Position numbers and translations under genes: made by a program. The notes under the pieces were generated by a model. It searched no databases. It was given only the letters and a program-made list of their open reading frames with translations, and was not told the origin of the DNA. From Sphingobium cloacae (GTDB lineage: Bacteria > Pseudomonadota > Alphaproteobacteria > Sphingomonadales > Sphingomonadaceae), in NCBI RefSeq assembly GCF_002355855.1, contig NZ_AP017655.1:372001-436000 (forward strand): a stretch of DNA of 64,000 nucleotides, written 5' to 3'. How positions within the stretch are numbered: the stretch's first letter is position 1; each line of letters begins with the position of its first letter. Shown piece after piece: positions 1 through 8,404 of this stretch.

Positions 1-2
1 AC

Positions 3-249
3 CTTGGATATTATCGTGGCGCGCGCGGCGGCATCTGGGTCGCCCGATATCGTCCGGTTGGCGGTGCCAGCAATGGTTTGAAAAGAAGCTCTCGGCATCG
101 CGGATGATCTGTCGGGCGCAAACGGCGATACGATCCTCAGCTGGAAGCAGGTGCTCGACAAAGCGAACGAGTGGTTCGAGCGGCAGGAGTCCGGCGGCGC
201 TGGGATCGAAACCCGAGCATTTGCGAAACGCGGATTCGAAAGCCAATAA
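3..249 (+). pseudogene. tyrosine integrase N-terminal fragment, frameshifted
   Basis: The first 70-80 bases read, in frame 3, as LGYYRGARGGIWVARYRPVG, which resembles the start of the arm-binding domain of phage/ICE-type tyrosine recombinases. Reading then continues in frame 1 from about 82 with KEALGIADDLSGANGD and a segment containing WKQVLDKANEWF, again as in these integrases, and stops at 249. The two halves are in different frames and the catalytic domain is absent, so this is a dead remnant, and the window opens inside it. The family call is by recognition of sequence style; the frameshift and the stop are seen directly. Confidence 0.5.
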
Positions 250-320
250 TAATCAGGTTGGATTAAGTTACGCTTGCGTCAGGGAAAGTCCGATTTAAGG
301 TGGGTGTCGGAGGGGGAGTG

Positions 321-761
321 ATGAAAGTGGTGGGGCGCTTCAAGGCATCCCTGTTGTGGGGCAGCCGTTGGCGGTACTTTGCCACCTGTTTGTGCGCCTT
401 TGCGCTCGCTTCCTGCGTCGCTCCAAACCGATATATGGGCATCGCTTTGCTGCCAGGCGCGGCCGAGCCGACGCTGCAGAATCTTGCGGCGCGCGCCCGC
501 GCAGGCGAAAAGGAAGCGCAGCTCGATCTCGGCATGAGGTTCGAGGAAGGCAACGGTGTCCCGCAAGATAAGGCGCGGGCGATGAAGCTCTACAGGCAAG
601 CGGCGAGCGATAGCGGCGGGACGGTGTGGGTCTATATGCCCTCGCCCGGAAATGGCGTTAAGGGCCGAGTGGTCCCGGTCTATCGTGGACCCAGGCAGGT
701 GGGGTTGGAAGACGCGAGGGTAATATCGAAAGCGCGGGACAGGATTCAGCATGGCAATTAA
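321..761 (+). CDS. Sel1-repeat lipoprotein, small
   Basis: The 146-residue product starts with a lipoprotein signal: a basic N-terminus, a hydrophobic stretch and the lipobox LASC with the acylated Cys at about residue 32. Residues about 55-97 (AARARAGEKEAQLDLGMRFE and following) form one Sel1/TPR-like repeat, a protein-interaction fold. The ATG at 321 is preferred over an upstream GTG at 300 because it follows a GGAGGGGGA ribosome-binding site and puts the signal at the N-terminus. The last 11 bases overlap the next gene, suggesting translational coupling. The partner or process is not evident from sequence. Confidence 0.6.
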   Translation: MKVVGRFKASLLWGSRWRYFATCLCAFALASCVAPNRYMGIALLPGAAEPTLQNLAARARAGEKEAQLDLGMRFEEGNGVPQDKARAMKLYRQAASDSGGTVWVYMPSPGNGVKGRVVPVYRGPRQVGLEDARVISKARDRIQHGN

Positions 762-1341
762 TCCGCGTGTATTAAACGATATTTGGGGAAAATATCTATT
801 CTGGTATCAGCATAGTTTATGGTTCAATTGGGTTTGGCTGCCAATATTTGGCGGCATGGCGATAGCGCCATTTTTCGTCCAAAATCAATATTCCGACATG
901 TATGAAGTTATCGGAAAGTCTGAAATATTTAAAGTTACTGGAAAATTGAAAAAAATATATTACAGATCTAATCCATATATAAAGATAAAAACGAAATATT
1001 CAAACTATAATGCATACTGCACCATATCATTTAATTCAGTATCAAATTGTATAAATCATATCAATATTTCTGATAAATCAGATTATAATATCGATATGGC
1101 TAACTATAAGGGTTATAATATAATAATATCCATACGTGATAGATATGGAAAAGATATTTTATCTAGTGAAAGTCAACTTAGTAATATAAAATCTTCTTCT
1201 ATTCAAATGTCTAAGAGGGGGTATTTAAGGCAGTCTATATTTGGCTTGGTTGCAGTTTTAATTAGCGCGTCGCCAATGAGGTATTTATTTACCATCAGAT
1301 CCAGAAGAAGGAGAATGAAAGCAAAATCGGATACTAAATAA
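751..1341 (+). CDS. AT-rich two-TM membrane protein of unknown function
   Basis: The 196-residue product has a hydrophobic segment at about residues 21-43 (WFNWVWLPIFGGMAIAPFFV) and a second near residues 162-180 (SIFGLVAVLISA), with an Ile/Asn/Ser/Tyr-rich domain between that would lie in the periplasm or cytoplasm as a loop. The C-terminus is strongly basic (RSRRRRMKAK). The DNA from about 900 to 1230 is far more AT-rich than everything around it and uses ATA, AAT and TTA codons that the neighbours avoid, a strong sign of recent transfer. It overlaps the preceding lipoprotein gene by 11 bp, so the two are likely co-expressed. The family was not recognised. Confidence 0.6.
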   Translation: MAINPRVLNDIWGKYLFWYQHSLWFNWVWLPIFGGMAIAPFFVQNQYSDMYEVIGKSEIFKVTGKLKKIYYRSNPYIKIKTKYSNYNAYCTISFNSVSNCINHINISDKSDYNIDMANYKGYNIIISIRDRYGKDILSSESQLSNIKSSSIQMSKRGYLRQSIFGLVAVLISASPMRYLFTIRSRRRRMKAKSDTK

Positions 1342-1342
1342 A

Positions 1343-1543
1343 TCCTATGTAGGCGTTACCGAGGCTACGATTGAATATTTTTCATTCGCTGCCTCGGGCC
1401 CATCCACCGCTAATTCTGTAGCTGAACTTGCTGGAGCAATATCCGCCGATCCGACGTACCAGACTCTAGTGGGGCAGGCAGGTCAAGTTATCTTGAACAG
1501 CACTAAGCTAATGACCGATTTCGTTATTAGGTTGGTTTATTGA
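1343..1543 (+). pseudogene. orphan C-terminal reading frame ahead of an IS element
   Basis: A stop-free frame of about 66 codons (reading ATIEYFSFAASGPSTANSVA and ending in FVIRLVY, then TGA) follows the AT-rich gene but has no plausible start codon. Base composition is intermediate. It looks like the tail of a protein whose front has been lost, and an IS5-family element sits just downstream. No family was recognised; it could also be chance. Confidence 0.25.
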
Positions 1544-1559
1544 TCCACCCTCTCGCTGA

Positions 1560-2489
1560 GAGCCGGATTCGGAAGTTTCTCAATTCAGGCAAAGCCTTGC
1601 GGTTCTGCGCGTGAGCATGCGTATTGAGGCGATGAGGGCCCAAGCGGTGGACGAGGCGATGGATCGCTCCCAGTCTTTTGCGAGCCGACGACAGCGCCCG
1701 AGCCAGGCGAAAGTCCGTTCGACCACCCATCTGCGGGGCAGCACCTGAAAGCCTTTCGCCTTGTCCGATCGCTTGATGATTTCGATCGTCCATTTGCCCA
1801 TGCCAGCCAAGGCGGATCGCAGCTTATCGCCTGCGTAACCGCCATCGGCAAAGATGTGTCGCAGCCAGGGAAACCGTTTGCGAATGGCTGCCAGCACATC
1901 GACGGCCCCATCTCGGTCCTGAATATCGGCGGCATGTACGAGGATGAAGATGAGGAAGCCGCAGGTGTCCGTCAGGATATGTCGCTTCCGGCCTTTCACC
2001 TTTTTGCCCGCGTCATAGCCCGAAATTTCACCACTTTCGGTGGTCTTGACCGATTGGCTGTCGATCACTCCGGCGCTGGGCGAAGCTTCACGCCCTTCGA
2101 TTTCCCGCAGGTTCATGACCAGCACCGTGTTGATCGCGTCGAACAGACCGGCATCGCGCCAGGCATAGAAATAGCGCCGCACCGTCGATATCGGAGGAAA
2201 GCACTTCGGCAGAAGCCGCCACGCACACCCACTCGCCGCGATGTACAGCATCGCGTTCAAAACCTCGCGCATCTCGGTAGTCCGGGGACGGCCACCTCGC
2301 CTCGCCGGTGGAACGAAAGGCGCTGCCAGCGCCCACTCCGCGTCCGTCATATCCGATGGATATCGCAAACCTTCCCGACTATGCTCACGCCGGGCAATAC
2401 CAGTCCATGCCACCATCCACTCCATCTTGTCGCAAAGAGGCGTGAATCACAACATGCTGGTATTGCTCAACAACTTTCGGATCGGGCTC
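1560..2489 (-). mobile_element. IS5-family insertion sequence, complete (930 bp)
   Basis: Imperfect terminal inverted repeats are visible: the left end begins GAGCCGGATTCGGAAGTT and the right end, reverse-complemented, begins GAGCCCGATCCGAAAGTT. The element is flanked by a direct TGA (1557-1559 and 2490-2492), matching the 3-bp TNA target duplications of the IS1031-like group of IS5 elements. Length and a single transposase gene are typical. Ends and duplication are read directly; the family is from the transposase. Confidence 0.85.
1580..2425 (-). CDS. IS5-family DDE transposase
   Basis: The 281-residue protein has the DUF4096-like N-terminus found in this group (MTDAEWALAAPFVPP, then a helix-turn-helix with a CAWRLLPKCFPP motif). 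The DDE catalytic motifs follow: GVIDSQSVKT for the first Asp, IFADGGYAGDKL for the second, and the C-terminal VVERTFAWLGRCRRLAKDWE block holding the Glu. It appears full length and unbroken, so the element may be active. The first residues before MRYPSDMTD-like sequence may be upstream leader rather than true protein; an internal start near residue 20 is possible. It catalyses cut-and-paste movement of the enclosing IS. Confidence 0.9.
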   Translation of the reverse strand: MEWMVAWTGIARREHSREGLRYPSDMTDAEWALAAPFVPPARRGGRPRTTEMREVLNAMLYIAASGCAWRLLPKCFPPISTVRRYFYAWRDAGLFDAINTVLVMNLREIEGREASPSAGVIDSQSVKTTESGEISGYDAGKKVKGRKRHILTDTCGFLIFILVHAADIQDRDGAVDVLAAIRKRFPWLRHIFADGGYAGDKLRSALAGMGKWTIEIIKRSDKAKGFQVLPRRWVVERTFAWLGRCRRLAKDWERSIASSTAWALIASIRMLTRRTARLCLN

Positions 2490-2492
2490 TGA

Positions 2493-2942
2493 GAGTGGTG
2501 AGCCCTTTTGCGCACGTTCAGAACTTTTTCAAGGTTCCAACTGTCGAATCTCGAAAAATTGTCGAACGCTATCGCGCCACGTTCCTGAACGCAGCGTAAG
2601 CGGGCCCTGCATATGCGCGAGGATTTTTCAGGGTAGTTTCGTGGCACCGGGTACAAAGGGTTCATCACTCGCAAGTGAGCGTGTAGCGCCTTCGGGCCCA
2701 GGTTCAATTTCACCTGTCCGATCTTCGGATATGTATGTTCTCGATCGATCCGGTTCCGACATGGTTCGTCCAGCGACTGACGACCAACCGACGGGCGGAG
2801 TGATCTGTAACGGTATGGGTGTGGGCCTGCGGTCACGCAACTTCGGTCGGCAGTGAGTTGCCCCTAACGAGCAAATTAGTGACCTGAAGGCTTTCTTCGA
2901 TAGATTTGCCGGCGTTTGCAAAAAGCAGCTTCGCAGTGTCGC
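2493..2942. other. 450 bp with no recognised gene
   Basis: Several open frames of 70-130 codons cross this stretch on both strands but none has a convincing start, ribosome-binding site or recognisable product. A TGAAAAAT octamer lies on the minus strand at about 2613-2620, resembling the -35 part of the ECF promoters described below, but the 13-bp-spaced CGTY element is missing. It is probably inter-element debris between the IS and the dnaE2 fragment. Confidence 0.4.
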
Positions 2943-3560
2943 TCACCGAAAGCCGTAGCTGCCGAAGCCTTCGAGCTGGTTCACGCTGCGCTCGGCGAAG
3001 CCCTCGCTATAGCCACGCTCGACCATGCCGGTCAGCCGCCGCTCGCGGAAATTGACCACGCCGCCGGTGTGCTTGAACGTCGCCATCGCCCGCCTGAGCT
3101 GGTCGGCCTCGCTCGCGAAGAACCCGGCGCAGACCATCACCACCTGCATCGCTTGCTCTTGGAACAGCGGCACGCCCAACGTCTTGCCGAGCACCCGTTC
3201 CAGTTCAGGGGTCAGATAGTCGACCGTCTCGCGGCCTTTGCGCCGGGCGATATCGAGCGTCAGCCTGAGACGCCGGTCTGCCATGTTGGGGTTCAGTTCT
3301 TCGGCATGGTTCGCCTCGGTGCCGTCCATCGACCAGCCCCAGATCTGCGAGGACAGGAGCTCGATCACATCCTCGGGCAGTTCCATCGCCTTGCCGACAT
3401 CGCGCAGCGCGCCCTTGGCGCGGTAGCGTATGACGGTCGAGCAGAGCGCGGCGCGGCGGCGGCCATAGGTCTCATAGACCCACTGGATCACTTCCTCGCG
3501 GCGCTGGTGCTCGAAATCGACATCGATGTAAGGAGGCTCGCGCCGCTCGGCCGGAGCGGC
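2943..3560 (-). pseudogene. dnaE2: error-prone DNA polymerase DnaE2 (ImuC), internal fragment
   Basis: The minus strand encodes about 200 residues matching the palm and finger region of DnaE2, the translesion C-family polymerase of the ImuA-ImuB-DnaE2 mutasome: YIDVDFEHQRREEVIQWVYE (including the third catalytic Asp region), then LFQEQAMQVVMVCAGFFASE, then QLEGFGSYGF. It stops two codons after FGSYGF, where intact enzymes continue with PESHAASF, and homology is lost upstream of about 3545. Intact DnaE2 is over 1,000 residues, so this is a fragment with both ends missing. No imuA or imuB is nearby. Confidence 0.85.
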
Positions 3561-3872
3561 AGTGACAAGAATCCTATGATCAGGGTGCCGCGCGCGCTCG
3601 ATGATGGAGGCTCGGGCGACTGGAAATCATAGATCGGCAGCCGGCTTGTGTGCACGGTTGAACGGCGCCGGAACGGCATCGGTAAGGCATGATGCGCTCG
3701 AGCCAGACCATCGATCGGCTGGCAATTGTCTACGAAACCACTGATGGCGCGTGCTATATCGACACCCGGTCCGCGTATCTGAGCAACATCGATATCGTCC
3801 GCCTCCACGGTCCCAATCGGCCGAATGCCGATGAGGTCCGTGGGGTTGGGCAGGAACGCACAATCCTGAGGA
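3561..3872. other. 312 bp downstream of receptor 1, no recognised gene
   Basis: A minus-strand frame reading TVEADDIDVAQIRGPGVDIA is open through most of this stretch but has no recognisable family and no clear start. It lies directly after the stop of the TonB receptor and before the dnaE2 fragment. I treat it as unassigned sequence at a rearrangement junction. Confidence 0.35.
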
Positions 3873-6431
3873 TCAGAAGCTGCCGCGCAGCGTCACCATG
3901 ACGTTCCGGGGAGAGCCGTAGACGTTATTCCAGGATGTGCCTCCAACTCTGGCAAAATACTTCTTGTCGAAGATGTTATTGACGTTGAGCGCAAGGTTGA
4001 ACGCTGAAGTGAGCTGGTACTGGGCGAACAGATCCCATACCGAGCGCCCCGGTTCAACGAAGCTGTAGGGCACGGAGGGACCATCGAACGCACCGGTACC
4101 GTCAGTACCGCCGGTGGGATTCCACGTCCTGACCGTCCCTTCGGAATAAAAGCTGGATTGCGCGCGCACGCCGCCGCCCAGCGCAAGACCGGACAGGCTT
4201 CCTGGCAACTGGTAGCGGACCCAGGCGCGGAAGGAATGTTTGGGAATATCCGTGCTGATCCGGTTGCCCGCGTCGCTGCCGTAATCGACCTTGCTGTCGT
4301 CCAGGGTGTAGCCGATGTTCACCTGCAGGCGGGGAAGCAGTTCGCCGCTGATGTCGACCTCCACACCTTTGCCCTCGAACCGGCCGTCGCCGGCATAGCA
4401 GCAGGTCCTTCCGGGATTAGCGTCGTTGAACTGCTGATCGGCGTTGAGGAGCACCGCAAAGTTCTTGCGCAGCGTCCGGTAGACAGTGACGTTGCTGTTG
4501 AGCCGTCCGCCCCAATGCTCGCCCTTGATGCCGAGTTCGAAGCTGTTGCTGCTGGTCGGGCCGATCGGCTCATGCTTGGCCGTGTAGCGGTTGCTCTGAT
4601 CTTCATACCCGCGCGTGTAGGTGAGATAGGCCGTGAAATCGCGAGCGAAATCATATTGTAGCGCTGCATAGGGAATGAAGATGCTGCTGTTCTTCATCCG
4701 GGAGCTTCCAGTCCAGCCGACGACTTCGTTCCTGTACCCCGACAAACGTCCGCCAAGGACCAGTTTTAGCGGGTCGAGAAGCTGGATTTGGCCGTAAAGA
4801 TAGACGCCATACTGCGTGTTTTTCCCGACAGTCGTTCCTCTCAGGGTTTGCTGGTCTAGGCTGAAGGCATATTGGGAAGAATCGAAATTCGGCCACTCGA
4901 TCTCGATCGTCCCGACCGACGCCCCGTCCGGGCGTCTGACTGTTCCACCAGCCATTTGCGTGGAATCGTTCTTGGTCCTGACATAGTCTGCGCCGATCAC
5001 CAGCTTGTGGGTTCGTCCGAAGAGCTGAACGTCGCCCTGAATGTTGAAATCCGCCGCGAGGGCCTTGATCTCATAATCGCTGGTGGTCGGCGTTCCGAAA
5101 CGGCTGCCGCGACCCGTCTGTGGGTCGACCGCGCCGACGTACCACACCGGCGCAATGAATCCGTCGACGTGGGTGTAGGACAAATTGAGCTTGGCTGCCC
5201 ATGATGAGTTGAAATCATGCCGGATATTGCCGAAGATATTGGTGGATTCGCTGTCGCGCCTTACTCCTGTCGGATAACCGGTGCTCCGGGGTATCGGCAG
5301 CGGTTCGCCCGTGCTGTATCGCGGGAAGGTCGGCGGTGAATCCTGGCCGGAGCCGCTTACCTTGTCGTAGCTCGCGCCGAGGCTGAAGGTGGTGCGATCG
5401 GTCGCGTCCGCCTCGACGATGCCGTAGAGCGTCAGATATCTGCGGTGCGAGTTGTCGTAGAATTTCTCGGTATCGTTGTAGGATGCGACGGCGCGGGCTC
5501 TTATGGTGCCGGCCGTGTCCAGCGGCGCACTGATGTCGACCTCGCCATAATAGTTGTTCCACGATCCCGCCGACAGGGCGGTCTTCAATTGGAACGTGTC
5601 CAGCGGGCGCTTGCGCACCAGGTTGATGCTGCCGCCCGGCCCGCCATTGCCGGTGAACAGACCTTCCGGCCCGCGTACGAGTTGGATGTTGTCGTATTTG
5701 GCGAGGCCGGTGTTTGTGGAGGAATCGCCAATACCGGTTTTGATGGGGGACCCGTCCACTGTGATGCCGGTCAGGGAAAAGCCGCGCACGGAGTAGGCCT
5801 GATCGCCCCACCCTGCCTCATTGGCGTAAAAGGTCACGCCGGGCAGTTGCTGGATCGCATCCTGGAACTGGGTGAAACGCTGATCGTCGAGCTGCTGCCG
5901 GGACAGCACGGTGATCGATCTCGGGACTTCCCGAAGGGACTGCTCTATCTTCGATCCGGCGGTAACGGCGGGTGTGGTGTAGGAACCGGTGTTCTCGCTC
6001 ATGCCGGGATAATGGGATGTCCCGGTCGCCGCGGAAGCCCCCTCGACCCGCACCGGTCCGAGCTGCACGGCCCCTTCGGATGTCTTCGGTGCACGTTCGA
6101 CCGTGACCATGTTGCCGCTGATGCGGAAGGTGAAACCGGTCCCGCTGAGCAACTGGCCGAGTGCCTGCGTGGGCGCAAGCGTGCCGTTCACACCGTTGGT
6201 TCGAACGCCACGGATCATCCCGCCATCGGCCGTCACCTGATAGCCGGACTGGTCCGCGAAGGCGACCAGAGCGTCGGCGAGCGGCTGTGCCGGAATATTG
6301 AAGCTGCGCTCCGCTACGGTCTGCGCCTGCGCCATCGCGGGCGCGGCGATCGCGCCGGCGGCGGCTGTCCCCATGAAGACGGCACCCAGCAGCGAGCGCC
6401 GCACGTTCCAACCAGATCCCTTATGCCCCAT
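3873..6431 (-). CDS. TonB-dependent siderophore receptor with STN signalling domain (module 1)
   Basis: This outer-membrane receptor of about 852 residues takes up a ferric chelate using TonB energy and signals its occupancy inward. In order it has a signal peptide ending APAMAQAQ, an STN domain (FNIPAQPLADALVAFADQSG; N-terminal signalling fold that contacts FecR), a plug (REVPRSITVLSRQQLDDQRF, then IQLVRGPEGLFTGNGGPGGS) and a 22-strand barrel ending VMVTLRGSF with the terminal aromatic expected of outer-membrane proteins. A GTG at 6470 would extend it by 13 residues but overlaps a Fur-like box, so the ATG at 6431 after GGAACGGGG is preferred. The ligand cannot be told from sequence. It is transcribed with its own ECF promoter, downstream of fecR and fecI of the same module. 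Confidence 0.9.
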   Translation of the reverse strand: MGHKGSGWNVRRSLLGAVFMGTAAAGAIAAPAMAQAQTVAERSFNIPAQPLADALVAFADQSGYQVTADGGMIRGVRTNGVNGTLAPTQALGQLLSGTGFTFRISGNMVTVERAPKTSEGAVQLGPVRVEGASAATGTSHYPGMSENTGSYTTPAVTAGSKIEQSLREVPRSITVLSRQQLDDQRFTQFQDAIQQLPGVTFYANEAGWGDQAYSVRGFSLTGITVDGSPIKTGIGDSSTNTGLAKYDNIQLVRGPEGLFTGNGGPGGSINLVRKRPLDTFQLKTALSAGSWNNYYGEVDISAPLDTAGTIRARAVASYNDTEKFYDNSHRRYLTLYGIVEADATDRTTFSLGASYDKVSGSGQDSPPTFPRYSTGEPLPIPRSTGYPTGVRRDSESTNIFGNIRHDFNSSWAAKLNLSYTHVDGFIAPVWYVGAVDPQTGRGSRFGTPTTSDYEIKALAADFNIQGDVQLFGRTHKLVIGADYVRTKNDSTQMAGGTVRRPDGASVGTIEIEWPNFDSSQYAFSLDQQTLRGTTVGKNTQYGVYLYGQIQLLDPLKLVLGGRLSGYRNEVVGWTGSSRMKNSSIFIPYAALQYDFARDFTAYLTYTRGYEDQSNRYTAKHEPIGPTSSNSFELGIKGEHWGGRLNSNVTVYRTLRKNFAVLLNADQQFNDANPGRTCCYAGDGRFEGKGVEVDISGELLPRLQVNIGYTLDDSKVDYGSDAGNRISTDIPKHSFRAWVRYQLPGSLSGLALGGGVRAQSSFYSEGTVRTWNPTGGTDGTGAFDGPSVPYSFVEPGRSVWDLFAQYQLTSAFNLALNVNNIFDKKYFARVGGTSWNNVYGSPRNVMVTLRGSF

Positions 6432-6469
6432 TCCCCGTTCCGATCTCCAAATGCCAAGCCTGTGACTCA

Positions 6470-6486
6470 CTGCGAATGCGTCGCAT
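6470..6486. promoter_or_regulatory. Fur-like box at receptor 1
   Basis: CTGCGA-ATGCG-TCGCAT: the same 17-bp inverted repeat, half-sites TGCGA/TCGCA with 5-bp spacer, as at six other places in this iron island. It lies between the ECF promoter and the receptor start, where a bound repressor would block the transcript. Confidence 0.6.
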
Positions 6487-6505
6487 TAGTGAAGGTCACA
6501 CTCTC

Positions 6506-6530
6506 AACGATGTGCGGGGGAAATTTTTCA
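6506..6530 (-). promoter_or_regulatory. ECF sigma promoter, receptor 1
   Basis: On the minus strand, TGAAAAAT at 6530-6523, 13 bp, then CGTT at 6509-6506. The flanks (TCC before TGAAAAAT, CAT before CGTT) are shared with the module-1 fecR promoter but not with the other modules. Confidence 0.7.
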
Positions 6531-6585
6531 GGAGAAATTTGTGCGATGCCTGTCGCACCGCGGAGAAGCAGCGGTTCGGGGATGC

Positions 6586-7581
6586 TCAAGGATCGGAGAT
6601 GACAAGCAGGAAAGGTGTAATTCGGCGCACGATGCCTCCGTGCGGTTGGACGATGGCGGTGAGGGCGGCTGCAGGATCGGTCATGTCGTAGCTGCCGGTA
6701 ACGCTCCGCCGGCGGAGCCGATTACCGGTGAGCATGATCGCGCCGCCATGATAGCGTCGCACATCGGCGATGACGTCGCCCAGGGGCCTGTCCACAACGA
6801 CGAGGCGGTGCGCGGACCAACTGCCGATCGATGTCGGCGAGATTTCGCCACGCCTGGCTGAGCCGTCCCATGTGATGCGGGTCCACTGCCCGGCGGTGAG
6901 CACGGCCGAGGCCGGTGGCGTTCCGTTCGCGCCGTCGACACGAACCCGGCCGCGTTTCACGGCGACATCGGCGCCGCTGTCGCCCAGGCGGATATCGAAG
7001 GCCGTGCCGAGCACGGTCACACTGGCGGCCCTGGCCTCGACCCGGAATGGCCGCGAGCGATCGGTGACGACGTCGAAGAAGGCCTCACCGGAAAGCAGGC
7101 GGACCTGACGCCTGTCGGACGAATAGGCGACGCTGATCGCGCTTTCCGGGCCGATGCGGACGGTGCTTCCGTCATCGAGGCGGACGGTCCGCGCTTCGCC
7201 GGTGCCGGTGATATGGTCGGCCGAAACGTGCAGGATGACCTGCGGTACGGCCACCCACGCAATGACCGCGGCAGCCGCAACGGCGGCAAGCGCGCGCGCA
7301 CTGGGCAATATCCACCTTCGCCGGGGAGGCGTGCCGACGATTGAGCGGGGCGTCGGCAGCGAAGAAACATCCTTCGTTTGAGCGAGCAGGCCGGAGACAC
7401 GAACCGCATGCGCCCAGGCTTCGGCGTTGATGGGCTCGCGCTCCGTCCAGCGGGTGATTTCGTCATGCAGGTCAGCATCATCGGGAACTTCCTGCATGCG
7501 CACGGTCCATCCAATCGCGGTCTCGAGCGCTCGATTCCACTCCTGATCCCGGCCGGTCGTGCTCTCGGGGCCCGATGTCAT
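6586..7581 (-). CDS. fecR: FecR-type anti-sigma/sigma regulator (module 1)
   Basis: The 331-residue inner-membrane protein would carry the signal from the receptor STN domain to the ECF sigma factor. The N-terminal cytoplasmic part (DUF4880-like, about residues 15-60, with ITRWTEREPINAEAWAHAVR) binds sigma. One transmembrane helix follows near residues 95-115 (ALAAVAAAAVIAWVAV). The periplasmic FecR domain (LDDGSTVRIGPESAISVAYS, then FFDVV and VLGTAFDIRLG) and a C-terminal DUF4974-like secretin fold (PLGDVIADVRRYHGG) complete it. ATG at 7581 follows GGGAGATG. The gene lies between fecI and the receptor and has its own ECF promoter, as expected for autoregulated FecIRA systems. Confidence 0.9.
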   Translation of the reverse strand: MTSGPESTTGRDQEWNRALETAIGWTVRMQEVPDDADLHDEITRWTEREPINAEAWAHAVRVSGLLAQTKDVSSLPTPRSIVGTPPRRRWILPSARALAAVAAAAVIAWVAVPQVILHVSADHITGTGEARTVRLDDGSTVRIGPESAISVAYSSDRRQVRLLSGEAFFDVVTDRSRPFRVEARAASVTVLGTAFDIRLGDSGADVAVKRGRVRVDGANGTPPASAVLTAGQWTRITWDGSARRGEISPTSIGSWSAHRLVVVDRPLGDVIADVRRYHGGAIMLTGNRLRRRSVTGSYDMTDPAAALTAIVQPHGGIVRRITPFLLVISDP

Positions 7582-7640
7582 GTCATCTCCCGGTTCGCGG
7601 ATTTACGTGCGTTCATCACATCTGCATGCCGCATTCTCGT

Positions 7641-7665
7641 AACGATGCAGAAGGACGATTTTTCA
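7641..7665 (-). promoter_or_regulatory. ECF sigma promoter, fecR module 1
   Basis: Minus strand TGAAAAAT (7665-7658), 13 bp, CGTT (7644-7641). Preceded by TCC and with CAT before CGTT, exactly as in the module-1 receptor promoter. Confidence 0.7.
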
Positions 7666-7687
7666 GGACTATTTTCGGATGGCGTGG

Positions 7688-8200
7688 TCACGGACGGCGA
7701 GGAACACGCTTGGCGCAATGGGTCTTGCCTTCGACGACGAGTGCATGAGCGAGCCCGATCGAGATTCCTAGTCGCTCGGCGATCTCGCGCAATTTCAGGC
7801 CTTCGACGGCATGCAGCGTCAGGGCCAGGCGCGTCCGTTCCGGAAGTTCCTCGAGCCCAGTGAGAACGCATCGGAGCTCATCACGGGCGATCATCTCGGT
7901 CTCTGCGGACGGTGTCTCGTCCGGGATCAGTTCGGCGATATCCGCGATGTCGCCGCCGTCGCGCCGCGCTTCGCGCTTGCGGACGCGGCTGATGTCGATG
8001 GCGAGATTGCGGACAATGCGAAACAGATATCGGCGTGGTTCCGCCAGCGCGCCCTTGCGTTCGATGGCGGCGATCCGCTCCCAGGCGTCCTGAACGACAT
8101 CCTCGGCCCGGGCATGATCGTCGAGGATGCGATTGGCATAGTTGACCAGCTCGCCGCGATGGGCGGCATAGATGCCAAGCGCCTTGTTCTTTCCAGGCAC
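7688..8200 (-). CDS. fecI: FecI-family ECF sigma factor (module 1)
   Basis: The 170-residue sigma factor has region 2 (YAAHRGELVNYANRILDDHA, then AEDVVQDAWERI and YLFRIVRNLAIDISR, covering -10 recognition and core binding) and region 4 (LPERTRLALTLHAVEGLKLR, then EIAERLGISIGLAHALV, the -35-binding helix-turn-helix). No region 3 or extra domain is present, as usual for ECF factors. The start is a GTG at 8200 behind an AGGGGG stretch. It lies upstream of fecR on the same strand and is preceded by a perfect Fur-like palindrome, implying induction when iron is low. It should drive the two CGTT-type promoters at 7641 and 6506. Confidence 0.9.
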   Translation of the reverse strand: MPGKNKALGIYAAHRGELVNYANRILDDHARAEDVVQDAWERIAAIERKGALAEPRRYLFRIVRNLAIDISRVRKREARRDGGDIADIAELIPDETPSAETEMIARDELRCVLTGLEELPERTRLALTLHAVEGLKLREIAERLGISIGLAHALVVEGKTHCAKRVPRRP

Positions 8201-8259
8201 GATCGTGCCGCCCCCTCTAGCCGGTCGCCCGATCAGGAGCGCCTGTCGTCAACCACCAC

Positions 8260-8276
8260 TTGCGACGAATTCGCAA
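8260..8276. promoter_or_regulatory. Fur-like box, fecI module 1
   Basis: TTGCGA-CGAAT-TCGCAA: perfect 6-bp half-sites with a 5-bp spacer, 60 bp upstream of the sigma gene start. Confidence 0.7.
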
Positions 8277-8404
8277 TAAATCGGATAGCGGAGGACATGG
8301 CTTTGGGCAACTGTGTGACATTGCGGGCAGCGGTGCCGCGGCGCGACCGGGGCGATCAAACGAGCAACCGTTCTGCTGACAGTCTGCTGTGAAGCTGGAC
8401 GGCT

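Noticed and set aside
104..298. Open frame at the start of the window
   Set aside because: It is out of frame with the integrase-like sequence that explains the same bases, and its composition (Ser/Arg/Ala-rich) is typical of a shadow frame.
2605..2620. ECF-like promoter on the minus strand near 2613
   Set aside because: The TGAAAAAT octamer is there, but the base group 13 bp downstream is CAGG, not CGTY, and no gene follows; kept only as a note.
2628..2921. 97-codon minus-strand frame after the IS5 element
   Set aside because: No ribosome-binding site, no recognisable family, and similar-length frames exist on the other strand over the same bases.
6541..6558. GTGCGA-TGCCTG-TCGCAC palindrome as an eighth Fur-like box
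   Set aside because: The spacer is 6 rather than 5 bp and it lies upstream of the receptor 1 promoter -35 element, unlike the other boxes.
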